From assembly GCF_003426735.1 (NCBI RefSeq), contig NZ_QVON01000006.1:248001-312000 (forward strand): a stretch of 64,000 nt of DNA, in the 5' to 3' direction. The stretch is from Arenibacter sp. P308M17. Lineage in GTDB: Bacteria; Bacteroidota; Bacteroidia; Flavobacteriales; Flavobacteriaceae. The notes below the pieces were generated by a model. The model saw nothing but the letters and a program-made list of their open reading frames with translations, did no database searches and was not told the DNA's origin. The stretch's first letter is position 1. Every line of letters begins with the position of its first letter. A program made the translations under genes and the position numbers. Below, piece by piece: positions 50,905 to 61,500 of the stretch.

Positions 50905-52008
50905 TTACTGATATTGTAATTTGGGTTTTTTGCCCAGTTCCTTCAGATGTTTGAAGTGCGAAATTATAGCTTTTCTTGTAGTTTTATATTCGTTGTAGGG
51001 TAAATTAAACTCTTTTGCCGTCTCTTTAACAATTTTGGCAATTTTTGTGTAATGAACATGACTTATGTTGGGAAAAATATGGTGTTCCACTTGATGGTTC
51101 AACCCTCCTGTAAACCAATTTACTATACGGTTTTTAGTGCCAAAGTTTACAGTGGTGAACAACTGGTGAATGGCCCAGGTATTTTTCATGCTACCATCCT
51201 TTTCCGGTAGTGGTGTTTCCGCTTCGTCTACAACATGTGCCAATTGAAAAACTACGCTCAGAATTACTCCTGCAACATAATGCATTATGAAAAATCCTAA
51301 AAGAATTTTCCACCAAGCGATTTCCAGAAATACCATAGGAACTATAATCCATACGGTTATGTATATCAACTTGGTTACTACCAGCATACTCCAGTTCATG
51401 AACGGATTTGGGAATTTACCATAGGCCAATTTTCTTTTGGTATAACGGTACATCTGTTGAAAATCTGTGGTTATGGCCCAGTTAAATGTGAGAAGGCCAT
51501 AAAGGAATATAGAGTAGAAGTGCTGAAATTTGTGAAATCTATGCCACTTGGCATGTTTTGAAAATCTCAGTATCCTTCCAGCTTCCAAATCTTCATCGTG
51601 TTCATGGATGTTGGTATAGGTGTGGTGCAGTACATTGTGTTGCACCTGCCAGTTGTATACGTTGCCTGCAAGGATGTAGATGCTGCCCCCCATGAGTTTG
51701 TTCACCCATTTTTTGTTGGAATAGGAACCATGGTTTCCGTCGTGCATTACATTCATCCCAACTCCTGCCATGCCTACGCCCATGGTAATGGTGAGTAATA
51801 GATTGGCCCAATTTGGAAGCCCTAGGGTCAGAATTAGAAAATAGGGAGCCAAAAATAGGGCAAACATTACTGCAGTTTTTAAGTGTAGTTTCCAGTTCCC
51901 TGTCTTTTTAAGGTCGTTTTCCTTGAAATAATCATTAACACGCCTATTTAGGGTTTTAAAAAATTGTGCAGAGTCTTTTCTTGAAAATCTTATGGGTTTA
52001 TTATCCAT
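50905..52008 (-). CDS. Membrane fatty acid (acyl-CoA/acyl-lipid) desaturase
   Basis: A 367-residue integral membrane di-iron desaturase. The three histidine boxes are MHDGNHGSYS (HxxxH), QHNVLHHTYTN (HxxHH) and NHQVEHHIFPNISH (QxxHH). Four membrane segments are visible, and no cytochrome b5 domain is present. The QxxHH third box is found in front-end and linoleoyl-CoA-type desaturases; the position of the double bond cannot be told. It probably adjusts membrane fluidity. It is divergent from rsmG and followed by an aminotransferase gene. Confidence 0.9.
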   Translation of the reverse strand: MDNKPIRFSRKDSAQFFKTLNRRVNDYFKENDLKKTGNWKLHLKTAVMFALFLAPYFLILTLGLPNWANLLLTITMGVGMAGVGMNVMHDGNHGSYSNKKWVNKLMGGSIYILAGNVYNWQVQHNVLHHTYTNIHEHDEDLEAGRILRFSKHAKWHRFHKFQHFYSIFLYGLLTFNWAITTDFQQMYRYTKRKLAYGKFPNPFMNWSMLVVTKLIYITVWIIVPMVFLEIAWWKILLGFFIMHYVAGVILSVVFQLAHVVDEAETPLPEKDGSMKNTWAIHQLFTTVNFGTKNRIVNWFTGGLNHQVEHHIFPNISHVHYTKIAKIVKETAKEFNLPYNEYKTTRKAIISHFKHLKELGKKPKLQYQ

Positions 52009-52124
52009 GATTTAATTTTTTGTAAATATACGGCAAATTGGGCCTAAAATAGGTATAACCGCTCTGTTAAAACATAGGTCATGCCTATTAAAGTGCTATT
52101 TTTGCAAAAAATTAACGAAACAAA

Positions 52125-52760
52125 ATGGACTACACAATCATTTATAAATATTTTCCGGATTTAACGGATTTGCAGAAGTGCCAAATTGAAAAATTACAAC
52201 ATTTGTACCAGGACTGGAACCTAAAGATAAATGTGGTCTCCAGGAAGGATATAGATGAGTTGTATCTACGACATGTTCTACATTCATTGGCGATAGCCAA
52301 ATTTCAAAGGTTTAATTCCGGGGCAGAAGTATTGGATGTAGGAACCGGGGGGGGCTTTCCTGGGATTCCTTTGGCCATTTTGTATCCCGAGACCCATTTT
52401 ACCCTGGTCGATGCCATTGGGAAAAAGATCAAAGTGGTTCAGGAAGTTGTTGCGGGACTGGAAATTGAAAATGTCACTTCGGTGAATTCCAGGGTGGAAG
52501 AAATTAAGGGGCAGTTCGATTTTATTGTAAGTAGGGCAGTAGCGGCCATGCCAACATTTACACATTGGGTAAAAGGTAAGATAAAAAAGAAATCGGAACA
52601 CGAACGGAAAAATGGAATCCTTTATTTAAAGGGAGGGGATTTGGAAGAAGAATTAAAGGAGTACCGTACCGTTGAGATATATAATCTTTCGGAAATTTTT
52701 GAAGAGGAATTTTTTAACACCAAAAAGTTGGTATACCTGCCCGTAAAATTTAAAGGCTGA
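52125..52760 (+). CDS. rsmG: 16S rRNA (guanine-527-N7)-methyltransferase RsmG
   Basis: Cytoplasmic SAM-dependent rRNA methyltransferase of 211 residues (also GidB). It shows LYQDWNLKINVVSRKDIDELYLRHVLHSLAI, the SAM loop VLDVGTGGGFPGIPLAI, and FIVSRAVAAMPTF, in family order. The size is usual. The gene stands alone; two bases after its stop a small minus-strand ORF ends (52763). Confidence 0.94.
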   Translation: MDYTIIYKYFPDLTDLQKCQIEKLQHLYQDWNLKINVVSRKDIDELYLRHVLHSLAIAKFQRFNSGAEVLDVGTGGGFPGIPLAILYPETHFTLVDAIGKKIKVVQEVVAGLEIENVTSVNSRVEEIKGQFDFIVSRAVAAMPTFTHWVKGKIKKKSEHERKNGILYLKGGDLEEELKEYRTVEIYNLSEIFEEEFFNTKKLVYLPVKFKG

Positions 52761-52762
52761 TA

Positions 52763-52891
52763 TTATAGACTTAACATGTGATAATAAGATTCCCTGCACG
52801 TTTTGGCATAGGCCTTTATGTAATTGTGCATGTTCCTAAGAGAAAAACCTTTTATCTTCACGGGTGTTTTGTTTTCGATGCTTTCTTTCAT
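52763..52891 (-). CDS. Candidate small ORF, 42 residues
   Basis: From ATG at 52891 (minus) to TAA at 52763 lies a 43-codon frame for a basic peptide that begins MKESIENKTPVK and ends CRESYYHMLSL. GAAAGG stands just before the start codon. A perfect 16-bp palindrome ATTGTAAATTTACAAT lies about 32 bp upstream. I do not recognise the peptide; it is soluble in character, with a Tyr/His-rich second half and one Cys. It could also be chance, but the upstream palindrome and AT-rich promoter-like sequence make a real gene plausible. Confidence 0.45.
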   Translation of the reverse strand: MKESIENKTPVKIKGFSLRNMHNYIKAYAKTCRESYYHMLSL

Positions 52892-52922
52892 GACCTTTCG
52901 CTTTTGGGATAACTTTAATCTG

Positions 52923-52938
52923 ATTGTAAATTTACAAT
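52923..52938. promoter_or_regulatory. Perfect 16-bp palindrome upstream of the small ORF
   Basis: ATTGTAAATTTACAAT (52923-52938) is perfectly symmetrical and is followed on the + strand by TAACGTTA and a second AAATTTACATTATAAT segment. It is the only strong sequence signal in the rest of the gap between rsmG and pruA and may be an operator. Between 52945 and 53080 I see nothing else of note. Confidence 0.4.
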
Positions 52939-53079
52939 AACTTAACGTTAAATTTACATTATAATTGTGCAGGACAGCGTTTAATTTATGTTAAATCTGA
53001 CCTTTGGTCATGGATTGATGCATATTTAAAAGGTTGGGCGGCCTAAATTATAATTTATTTTAGAGTAACAATTAAACTA

Positions 53080-53123
53080 AAAATGCCAAGGCCCGTATCT
53101 ACAGGAAGCAAAAACGGGCCTTG
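53080..53123 (-). terminator. Intrinsic terminator behind pruA
   Basis: CAAGGCCCGT (53087-53096) pairs with ACGGGCCTTG (53114-53123) around a 17-nt loop. On the minus strand it is followed by GCATTTTTAGTTTAAT. It lies about 18 nt beyond the pruA stop. Confidence 0.75.
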
Positions 53124-53140
53124 TCAATGGTTTTGTACCT

Positions 53141-54769
53141 TTATCCCAAAAAGGGGTATCTGTAGTCTACAGGGGTTACAAAGGTTTCTTTTATCAATCT
53201 TGGGGATACCCAGCGCAAAAGGTTTTGTGCGGAACCCGCCTTGTCGTTCGTACCGGATGCCCGTGCCCCACCAAATGGCTGCTGTCCTACTACGGCACCT
53301 GTAGGTTTGTCGTTTATATAGAAGTTACCGGCACAGTTCTGCAGTACTTTGGTTGCTTCGGTAATGGAATAACGGTCTCCGGAGAGTACGGCACCGGTAA
53401 GCGCGTACTCCGATGTGCTATCGATCAATGTAAGGGTTTGGGACCAATCCTTGTCCTCGTAAACATATATGGTGACCACAGGGCCGAAAAGTTCGGTTTC
53501 CATGGTGGCATATTTTGGGTCGGTCGTTACAATTACTGTAGGCTCTATAAAGTAGCCCTTGGATTTGTCGTAATTTCCGCCCACATAAATTTTGGCATCC
53601 TTGTCTTTTTTGGCCTGGTCTATGTACTTGGCCAATTTATCAAAAGAGGCTTCATGGATAACGGCGGTAATAAAATTGCCCATATCCTCGGGAGAGCCCG
53701 GTTTGTTAAAAGATTCCACATCGGTTTTAACATAATCCAAAATTTCCTTGGATATGGATTTAGGGAGGTAGACCCGTGATGCGGCACTACATTTCTGCCC
53801 TTGGAATTCGAAAGCGCCCCTAACGATTGCGGTTGCAACCTGCTTTGGATTGGCTGTAGGATGTGCAATAATAAAATCCTTGCCACCGGTTTCGCCAACA
53901 ATCCTAGGGTAGGTTTTGTATTTGTGGATGTTGTTCCCGATCTGTTTCCACAATTCCTTAAATACATGGGTGGATCCGGTGTAATGGATCCCGGCAAAAT
54001 CAGGACTGTCCAAGGCTATTTGTGTAATCATGACAGGATCCCCATATACTACATTTATGACGCCATCCGGTAGGCCGGCCTCCTTAAAGATATCCACGAT
54101 GACCTTGGCGGAAAACACCTGACTGTCACTTGGTTTCCACAATACCACATTTCCCATCATTGCGGCACTTGCAGGAAGGTTTCCGGCAATGGCAGTGAAA
54201 TTAAATGGGGTTATGGCGTAGATGAAACCTTCCAAGGGGCGGTATTCCACCCTGTTCCAAATACCTTCCGCAGAATCTGGTTGTTCTTCGTAGATCTGGG
54301 ACATGTATTCTACATTGAAACGAAGGAAGTCTATAAGTTCACAGGCAGAATCGATCTCGGCCTGATGTATATTTTTGGATTGCGCAATCATTGTTGCGGC
54401 ATTGATTTTTGCCCTGTACGGTCCTGAAATCAATTCGGCCGCCTTTAGGAATATAGCGGCACGTTGTTCCCATTCCAGATCCGCCCATTGTTTTCTGGCT
54501 TCCAAAGCGTTGGATATGGCATTGGACACATCTTCCTTATTGGCCGTATGGTATTGGCCAACTATGTGCTTGTGGTCGTGGGGAGGGGAAATAGGTTTGG
54601 TGTTTCCAGTTTTTACATTCTTCCCACCAATGTACATTGGAATGTCTGTGTTGCCATTGAAATAGGTACTGTATTGTTTTAGTACTTCTTCCCGTTCCGG
54701 GGTTCCGGGGGCATAACTTTTAATAGGTTCGTTATATGCCGTGGGGACATGAAAAAATCCTTTGCCCAT
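53141..54769 (-). CDS. pruA: L-glutamate gamma-semialdehyde (1-pyrroline-5-carboxylate) dehydrogenase
   Basis: NAD-dependent aldehyde dehydrogenase that makes glutamate in proline breakdown. The 542-residue product shows ITPFNFTAIAGNLPASAAMMGN (cofactor site), the general base Glu in IVGETGGKDFIIAHP, the nucleophile Cys in EFQGQKCSAASRVY, and ETELFGPVVTIYVY. The C-terminal GAVVGQQPFGGARASGTNDKAG..LLRWVSPR is typical of the P5C dehydrogenase subgroup. No proline dehydrogenase gene is adjacent. Confidence 0.93.
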   Translation of the reverse strand: MGKGFFHVPTAYNEPIKSYAPGTPEREEVLKQYSTYFNGNTDIPMYIGGKNVKTGNTKPISPPHDHKHIVGQYHTANKEDVSNAISNALEARKQWADLEWEQRAAIFLKAAELISGPYRAKINAATMIAQSKNIHQAEIDSACELIDFLRFNVEYMSQIYEEQPDSAEGIWNRVEYRPLEGFIYAITPFNFTAIAGNLPASAAMMGNVVLWKPSDSQVFSAKVIVDIFKEAGLPDGVINVVYGDPVMITQIALDSPDFAGIHYTGSTHVFKELWKQIGNNIHKYKTYPRIVGETGGKDFIIAHPTANPKQVATAIVRGAFEFQGQKCSAASRVYLPKSISKEILDYVKTDVESFNKPGSPEDMGNFITAVIHEASFDKLAKYIDQAKKDKDAKIYVGGNYDKSKGYFIEPTVIVTTDPKYATMETELFGPVVTIYVYEDKDWSQTLTLIDSTSEYALTGAVLSGDRYSITEATKVLQNCAGNFYINDKPTGAVVGQQPFGGARASGTNDKAGSAQNLLRWVSPRLIKETFVTPVDYRYPFLG

Positions 54770-54870
54770 GATATAATTTTTTTTAAGTTCAAATTAATGG
54801 CAAAGGTACTAAATGCATTAGCGATAATAAAGCCGGGTACCAAGGGAATTTTGGTAGATGGGGAAAGATT

Positions 54871-55257
54871 TTAATTTAGGGCAAAAGGGGCGCTAAACTT
54901 AAATGTGGGAATGTATACCCTAAATTTCTCGGATTTATTTATACCTACCATATTGTAATGGCCCTTCATGGCCCCAATGGTAGAAGCCAATAGGCATCCG
55001 GAACTGTAAGTATGGGATTCTCCAGGTTTGATAACCGGTTTTTTGCCAATTATCCCTTCGCCATCCAATACTTCCAATTCATTCAAGGAATCATAAATTT
55101 GCCAATGACGTGATGTCAATTGAACCGAATCCTTACTTTGGTTTTCTATGGTTATGGTATAGCCGAAAGCAAAATGCACTTTATAGTTCTTGAAGAAAGT
55201 TCCTTCAAAACTGGTATTCACCGAAATTTTAATGCCTCTTGTTACCTGTGTTATCAT
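54871..55257 (-). CDS. apaG: ApaG-family protein
   Basis: A 128-residue ApaG protein with an immunoglobulin-like beta fold. The conserved HFAFGYTITIENQSKDSVQLTSRHW segment, the diphosphate-binding-like GEGIIGKKPVIKPGESHTYSSG and GAMKGHYNM match the family closely. ApaG has been linked to Co/Mg homeostasis in Salmonella; its molecular function is uncertain. It lies about 100 nt upstream of pruA on the same strand and may be read with it. Confidence 0.9.
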   Translation of the reverse strand: MITQVTRGIKISVNTSFEGTFFKNYKVHFAFGYTITIENQSKDSVQLTSRHWQIYDSLNELEVLDGEGIIGKKPVIKPGESHTYSSGCLLASTIGAMKGHYNMVGINKSEKFRVYIPTFKFSAPFALN

Positions 55258-55513
55258 AAGATCGGATACTAAATGTAAATAAATTTCCCATTGAGGACAT
55301 TTTACCCTATAATGCCTAAAACAAAAAATACAATATCTTTAGATACGTATTATAATGTGGTTATCAATCTACTTTGTCCAAATGAATTCCTAAATTGTCT
55401 TACAAAGATAAAGTGCATATATTACAATTTATCTTAAAAAATTAATTCTTATTTAAGAATGAATTAAGGACTTCTAAAATACAATTGGTCAGCAAGGTAT
55501 ATAACAACAATAA

Positions 55514-55723
55514 ATTATAAAAATTAAAGTAAATATAATCGGTGTAAGTCTATTTATTTCTGATATAAATCAATACAAGCTGTCACTTCCGGAAGGTCCG
55601 AAGGCGATAATTGGAAATTTGCAGCCGTTCCCGACCCAATACAACAGCTGGTCTCAGCACTATGTTAATACTGATATTAAAATCAATAGTACCCTTGAAT
55701 ATTATGTAATGCAATTCCCTTGA
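55514..55723 (+). pseudogene. Possible gene remnant (70-codon open frame without start)
   Basis: In the 660-bp gap between apaG and pbp1A the + strand frame 55514-55723 is open for about 69 codons and ends in TGA, with protein-like text (SLPEGPKAIIGNLQPFPTQ, then YNSWSQHYVNTDIKINSTLE) and higher GC than the AT-rich surroundings. There is no ATG/GTG/TTG in a reasonable place, so it looks like the tail of a lost gene. I do not recognise the family. The rest of 55258-55917 shows nothing I can name. Confidence 0.35.
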
Positions 55724-55917
55724 AATATATTTAAGATGAAAAAGGCAGCGGATAATGAATATTGGATTATTTTTATTTGCAGTCTAATTTTAATCCCTTA
55801 AATGGGTATAATTCCCCGATGCTCTGCATCATAATGGGTAATGTTTAGTTTGTTTGAATACCTTGTGGGCTTGCCTAGGGGTAGTTGATTTATAGAAATT
55901 TATCAAAAGCTAATATA

Positions 55918-58320
55918 ATGTTTGAAGGTGTAAAAAATGTTTTGGAGCCCGTCTGGTCAAGGTTCCGTAGGTTTGTCGCCTACGTTCGGCAATACCCCTT
56001 TAAATCATTGTTGTTTGCGGCCATTATCGGAATTTGTAGTCTGTTTTTACTTTTTCTGGCCATTTATCTTGGCGCTTTTGGGAAATTGCCTACCAAGGCC
56101 TATTTAAAAAGCCTTAAAAATCCGATTACTTCCACTATCTATGCCTCCAATAATGAGCCCATTGGGTATTATTACCTTCAAAACCGATCGAACGCCGATA
56201 GTTCACAAATAAAATCCGCCTTAAGGCAGGCCCTTGTTGCCACGGAAGATTCACGGTTCTATGAGCATAACGGGATAGACTATAAAAGTTATGTAAGGGT
56301 GTTGGTAAAATCCATCATTTTACAGCAAAATGCAGGTGGTGGCAGTACTATTACCCAACAGGTGGCCAAAAATTTGTTCGGAAGGGAGAAACAGTTCTTC
56401 CTTTCTACACCTATTAATAAGATTAGGGAGATATTCATAGCCAAAAGACTGGAAAGTATTTATGATAAGGAAGATATTATTTTGCTTTACTTCAATACGG
56501 TTTCCTTTGGCGAAAATATCTACGGCATTGAAAAGGCGGCATTTCGTTTTTTTAATAAGGCCCCGGAGGAGCTGACTTTATCGGAAAGCGCCACTTTGGT
56601 AGGGCTCTTGAAGGCCCCGTCCTATTACAATCCAAGAAATTTCCCGGAAAGGGCCCGGCAAAGACGGAATGTGGTGCTGTCACAGATGCTTAAATACAAT
56701 TATATTGTCCCTGAAACTTTTGAAGAGGCCAAAGTTCCCTTAAAATTGGATTATCAGACCCCAAAGAAGGTATCTTCCTTTTCCGCTTACTTCAAGGATT
56801 ATGTAGCGATGGAGTTCGACTTATGGGCCAAAAACAATCCTGCACCCGACGGTCATATATACGATTTGGAGGCGGATGGACTAAATATTTATACTTCCCT
56901 GAATATCAATATACAGAAATACGCGGAAGCTGCCCTGCATAGACAGGCGGACCATCTTCAAAAACTTATGGATACCTATTGGGCGGCGGCAACTACAGAG
57001 GGGGGTAGGGAGGCGTTGCTGCAAAAATTGGTAAATCAAAATAGGGAAGTACGGAATATGCGGCAAAGAGGCAGGACCGAAGAGGAAATAGCGGTCTTGG
57101 TCAAGAAAAAGCGAAAAAGAAAATATTGGGTAATCGGAAAGGGATTTGAAGAGCAGATGCAGTCATTGGAAGATTCCATTTCAAAAAGTATCAATAGATT
57201 GCATGCGGGAGTTATAGCGGTAAGTAGTAAATCTGGCAGGATAATGGGGTACGTAGGTGGTATCGATTACGGGTTTAGCCAAATAGACAATGTTGTTACG
57301 CCCAGACAGGTAGGCTCTACCTTTAAACCGATCACCTATTTAACCGCTTTGCAGGCAGGGGAGGATCCCTGTAATTATTATGATAATAATCTAGTGACCT
57401 ATTCCAAATACGAGGATTGGAGACCCCGAAATGCAAATAATAAATATGGGGGCAGTTATTCCATGCATGGTGCCTTGGCCAATTCCATAAATACGGTTTC
57501 GGTTTCCCTGCAACTAAGAACCGGCACGGAAAGGGTGCTGGCACAGGCCAAGAGGATGGGAATAATGTCGGAACTTCCCAATGTGCCCTCCATTGTATTG
57601 GGTACGGCCGATATAAGTTTGTTGGAAATGGTAGCGGCATATGCCAGTATTTCCAATGGAGGCAACAAAATAAAACCCTATGCCATAGATCGTATAGAGA
57701 ATGAAGATGGCAAAGTGCTGTATGAGGCAAAACCACGGTATGAAGGAAGGGTGGCCAGTACTGAAAATATAAAGGCCTTACAAAAAATGATGGATGGTGT
57801 TATTAGGGATGGCACAGGGTCACGGTTGTTGGGTTACAAGATTCCTTATAATATTATTGGAAAGACGGGAACCACGCAGAACAATGGCGATGGTTGGTTT
57901 ATTGGTTGTTCTCCCGAACTGGTTGTTGGCTCCTGGGTGGGTACCTTTGACAAACGGGTACAGTTTGCGTCTACCAGTATGGGATCGGGGGCCAATACCG
58001 CCCTGCCGATAGTAGCTTCCATATTTAAAAATTTAAGCTATTGGAAAAGACCGTTGCTTAGCAATTTTGAGTACGATTTTGATTATTTTCCCTGTAGGCC
58101 ATTCGTAGAATCAAGTGCGAAGGAGGCTTATGGGCTGGCACAAACAGATTCTGTTTATTTACTGGAAATGCGTATTAAGGATACCCTTGCCCTACTAAAG
58201 GATAAACCCATAGAGATAGACACCGTTCAAGGAATTGTTCCCGGCGAAATGCCCCTGGATTCAATTGCAAAGGATAGTCTCCTGCCCAATATCGATATTT
58301 CCAATACAAAAGTCGATTAA
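55918..58320 (+). CDS. Penicillin-binding protein 1A (bifunctional transglycosylase/transpeptidase)
   Basis: An 800-residue class A PBP anchored by one N-terminal membrane segment (about residues 23-50). The GT51 glycosyltransferase domain has EDSRFYEHNGIDY (catalytic Glu) and AGGGSTITQQVAKNLF. The transpeptidase domain has GSTFKPITYL (SxxK), the SxN region in NSINTVSVS, and GKTGTTQNNGDGWFIG (KTGT). The C-terminal ~60 residues are a non-conserved acidic tail. The frame opens at a TTG 11 codons earlier, but ATG 55918 gives the proper cytoplasmic start. It polymerises and cross-links peptidoglycan during elongation and division. Confidence 0.94.
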   Translation: MFEGVKNVLEPVWSRFRRFVAYVRQYPFKSLLFAAIIGICSLFLLFLAIYLGAFGKLPTKAYLKSLKNPITSTIYASNNEPIGYYYLQNRSNADSSQIKSALRQALVATEDSRFYEHNGIDYKSYVRVLVKSIILQQNAGGGSTITQQVAKNLFGREKQFFLSTPINKIREIFIAKRLESIYDKEDIILLYFNTVSFGENIYGIEKAAFRFFNKAPEELTLSESATLVGLLKAPSYYNPRNFPERARQRRNVVLSQMLKYNYIVPETFEEAKVPLKLDYQTPKKVSSFSAYFKDYVAMEFDLWAKNNPAPDGHIYDLEADGLNIYTSLNINIQKYAEAALHRQADHLQKLMDTYWAAATTEGGREALLQKLVNQNREVRNMRQRGRTEEEIAVLVKKKRKRKYWVIGKGFEEQMQSLEDSISKSINRLHAGVIAVSSKSGRIMGYVGGIDYGFSQIDNVVTPRQVGSTFKPITYLTALQAGEDPCNYYDNNLVTYSKYEDWRPRNANNKYGGSYSMHGALANSINTVSVSLQLRTGTERVLAQAKRMGIMSELPNVPSIVLGTADISLLEMVAAYASISNGGNKIKPYAIDRIENEDGKVLYEAKPRYEGRVASTENIKALQKMMDGVIRDGTGSRLLGYKIPYNIIGKTGTTQNNGDGWFIGCSPELVVGSWVGTFDKRVQFASTSMGSGANTALPIVASIFKNLSYWKRPLLSNFEYDFDYFPCRPFVESSAKEAYGLAQTDSVYLLEMRIKDTLALLKDKPIEIDTVQGIVPGEMPLDSIAKDSLLPNIDISNTKVD

Positions 58321-58445
58321 AGAAGTAATTACTTGTAAGGATCTGTTTTTGGGAATGGAAGAAGGAACCCTTTTAATAATATTTTTGCTATAAGCAATGA
58401 ACTGGATGCTAGATACTAGATGTTAGAATTGAGATTTTTTGAGCC

Positions 58446-58493
58446 TTCAACTTTCAAACTTTCAACTTTCAAACTTTGAACATTCAACTTTCT
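58446..58493. repeat. Short TTCAACTTTC direct repeats
   Basis: The segment repeats TTCAACTTTC/TTCAAACTTT units about five times in the 262-bp gap between the convergent pbp1A and RND genes. It has no coding meaning; such low-complexity tracts are common between genes in this group. Nothing else was recognised in the gap. Confidence 0.6.
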
Positions 58494-58582
58494 CCCTGCC
58501 TACCATCCCTTGTCTGCCTTTGCCTTCCGGAAGGGCCAGTAATTTCATTGCATATTGGTTTGGTTGCCGGTACCTTTCTTTC

Positions 58583-61500
58583 TTAGTATTTGGTGTTGGA
58601 TACGTCCATTTGTCTTACCGTTCTACCTTTTTCAATGAGCAGCCTTATGTCTTCCAAGCTTAAATATAGGCAAGGAACTATGACCAAAATGATGGTGGTG
58701 GCAAATACGATTCCGAAACCCAAGGATATGGCCATGGGGATTAAGTAATGGGCCTGACTGGAAGTTTCAAGGATAATTGGAGCCAGACCGCCAAAGGTGG
58801 TCATGGTAGTTAGTACTATTGGTCTAAACCTTCTAAGGCCCGCTTCGTGTATGGAGGTGTAAATAGGGTTGCCCTCCTTGCGCCGTTTGTTGGCATAGTC
58901 TATCATGATGAGGGAGTCATTGACAACCACTCCGGATAATGCGATGACCCCCATTAAACTTACCAGAGAGAGGTCGTAGCCAAGCAGGATATGGCCTATA
59001 ACGGCACCTACAATACCAAATGGAATGGCGGTCATGACGATCAAGGGCTGGGCGTAGTTGTTGAAGGCTATGGCCAGCAATACATAAATTAGGCCCATAG
59101 CAATGGCGAACCCGGCCCTAAGTGTGCTGGTACTTTCCCTCATATCTGCCTGACCTCCTTCGAAGCTCCAAGTGATTCCGGGAAAATCGGCCCGTAATTG
59201 TGGCAGCGTTTCTTCCTGCACCATATTGATGACCCTGGTAACAGTATTGGCCGGTTCCACATCCATACCAACATTGACTATTCTGCGGCCGTCCCTACGG
59301 TTGATACTGCTAAAGGCCTCCCGCTGTTCTACCTTTACTACATCCATTAAGGGAACTTCCATTCCATTGGGGGTGCGTATCAGGAAATCTTCCAAATTTT
59401 TGATATTCTTTCGTTCTTCCATCGGCAGTTTTACCCGTACTTCAATTTCGTTCATTCCCCTTAACTGCCGCATTGCCAATGCTCCAAAAAAACCATCCCG
59501 AACCTGTTGTCCTACCTCGTCCGAAGTAAGTCCAAGGCTCCTACCTTGGGGCAATAATTTAAAGTCGAGCTGCAATTTCCCCTTGTTGTAGTTGTCCGTA
59601 ACATCCCTAGTATTGGAAAACGCTTTCATCCTCTCCACAAATGCTTCACTGGCCTTTTCCAACACCTTGATATTTGAATGGCTAAGATCTATACTAATGT
59701 CCTGCCTTGCGCCTCCGGGGCCTCGTTCCGCTTCAAAGGTTATTTGGTCAACGCCCTCAATATCCCCAATGTTATCGCGCCATAGGGAAATGACTTCGGC
59801 GGCCGTTATATCCCTTTGGTCCGGGGGCAACATTACAATTTCAACGTCTATAAAGTTTTGTCCCCGTACATTGGTCTTAATTCCTTCCGCAACTTCATAA
59901 AGATTGTGTTCCTCGAACATGCGCTGGGTGGAATTGGAGATGGCATGTGCCACTTTGGCCGCCTGATCCGGAGTTGTGCCAACAGGTAAACGTACCCCTG
60001 CCTCTATTTCGTCGGCCGCCACTTCGGGCATCATGATCATTCCCATATGCCCACTATAGCCATAACCACCTACAATGAGCAATAGTACTACCGCTGCTGT
60101 AAGGGTTATGTATCGGTGTTGTAGGCATTTGTCCAACAACGGGCGATATCGATTTTCTATAAAACGGTCAAAACCGTTGGCAAATGAACGTTGCCACCCT
60201 TCAAGCTTTTTCACCCATTTGTTCTTATTGGTCTCTTTTTTTAGATGGGCCAAATGGGATGGCAAAATAAATAGAGCCTCCAGTAATGAAACCCCTAGAA
60301 TAACGATTACTACAGCAGGTAAGGGTTGCCAAAATTTTCCGGTTTCACCGGGCATGAACAAGAGGGGTACGAAAGCAATAATGGTTGTCAAAATACTAAA
60401 GACCACAGGTTGTGAAACATCCTTGGTTCCTTCAATGGCAGCTTTGATGGGGCTTAAGCCTTTCTGACGATATTCGTAGACATTTTCCCCTACCACAATG
60501 GCATCATCTACCACAATACCGAGCACGACCAAAAAGCCGAACATGGAGATCATATTTACACTGATACCTATCAGGGGCAGGAATATCATTCCTCCTATAA
60601 AGGAAACCGTCATACCGACCATTACCCAGAAGGCCAAACGGTACTCTAAAAATAAGGTTAATATAAGCAGTACAATGATAATGGCTAGAACCCCATTTTC
60701 TGTTAGCAGGGATAGTCGCTCCCGATAATCCTCGGCGTTATTGCTATCTGTACGAAGTTTAATTCCTGGGGGCAATTGAAAATCCTTCATAATGTCTTCC
60801 ACGGCATCGGCAATCTCCAGGGGGGACTGATTCCCAATTCGGAAAATTCGGAGTTCTACATAGTTTTCCTGATTGAATTGTCCGTGAAATCCGGTTTCTT
60901 CAAAACCGTCGGTGATGGTGGCAATATCGTTCAAGTTAACCTTGGCCCCTGAGGCAGAGGTGACCACAGTGATATTTCCAAATTCTTTGGCCCACTGTTT
61001 TCGCTCCTGCATCCGCAGCAATATTTCCCCGCTTTGGGTCTGTACCGCCCCGGCGGGTACATCACTACTGCTTTGTTCTATAATGTCCGCTACCCGTCCT
61101 AGGGTCAGGTTATATTTTTGTAGATTATGACGGGGTATTTCCACTCGGGTTTCATAGTCGGGTACATTTCCCAATTCCACCTGCGTAATCTTGGGATTGC
61201 TGAGAAGGATATTCCGGAGGCGTTCGGCCAGTTGGCGTAGCGTCCAAATGTCCGAATTGCCATATAAACCGATTTGAAGCACATCCCGTTGACGGGATTG
61301 TAGACTTACTATGGGCTGTTCAATATCATCGGGGAAGGTGCGTATGCGGTTAATGGCCTGATCTATGTCCTGGAAGGCCTTCATACGTTCCGATCCGGCA
61401 ACAAGTTCAATAAGAATCTGTCCGGAACCTTCATTGGCTTCGGAAGTAATTTCCTTGATGCCTTGAACTGCCCTAACGGCTTCTTCTACCGGTTGCAGAA

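Noticed and set aside
52985-53010. Fourth copy of the leader 13-mer (TTAAATCTGACCTTTGG)
   Set aside because: Only ATCTGACC matches; there is no TGAAAT, no closing helix, no CAGATG and no + strand gene behind it.
55736-55801. 21-codon ORF (MKKAADNEYW..) upstream of pbp1A
   Set aside because: Very short, no ribosome-binding context or flanking signals; no basis to call it a gene.
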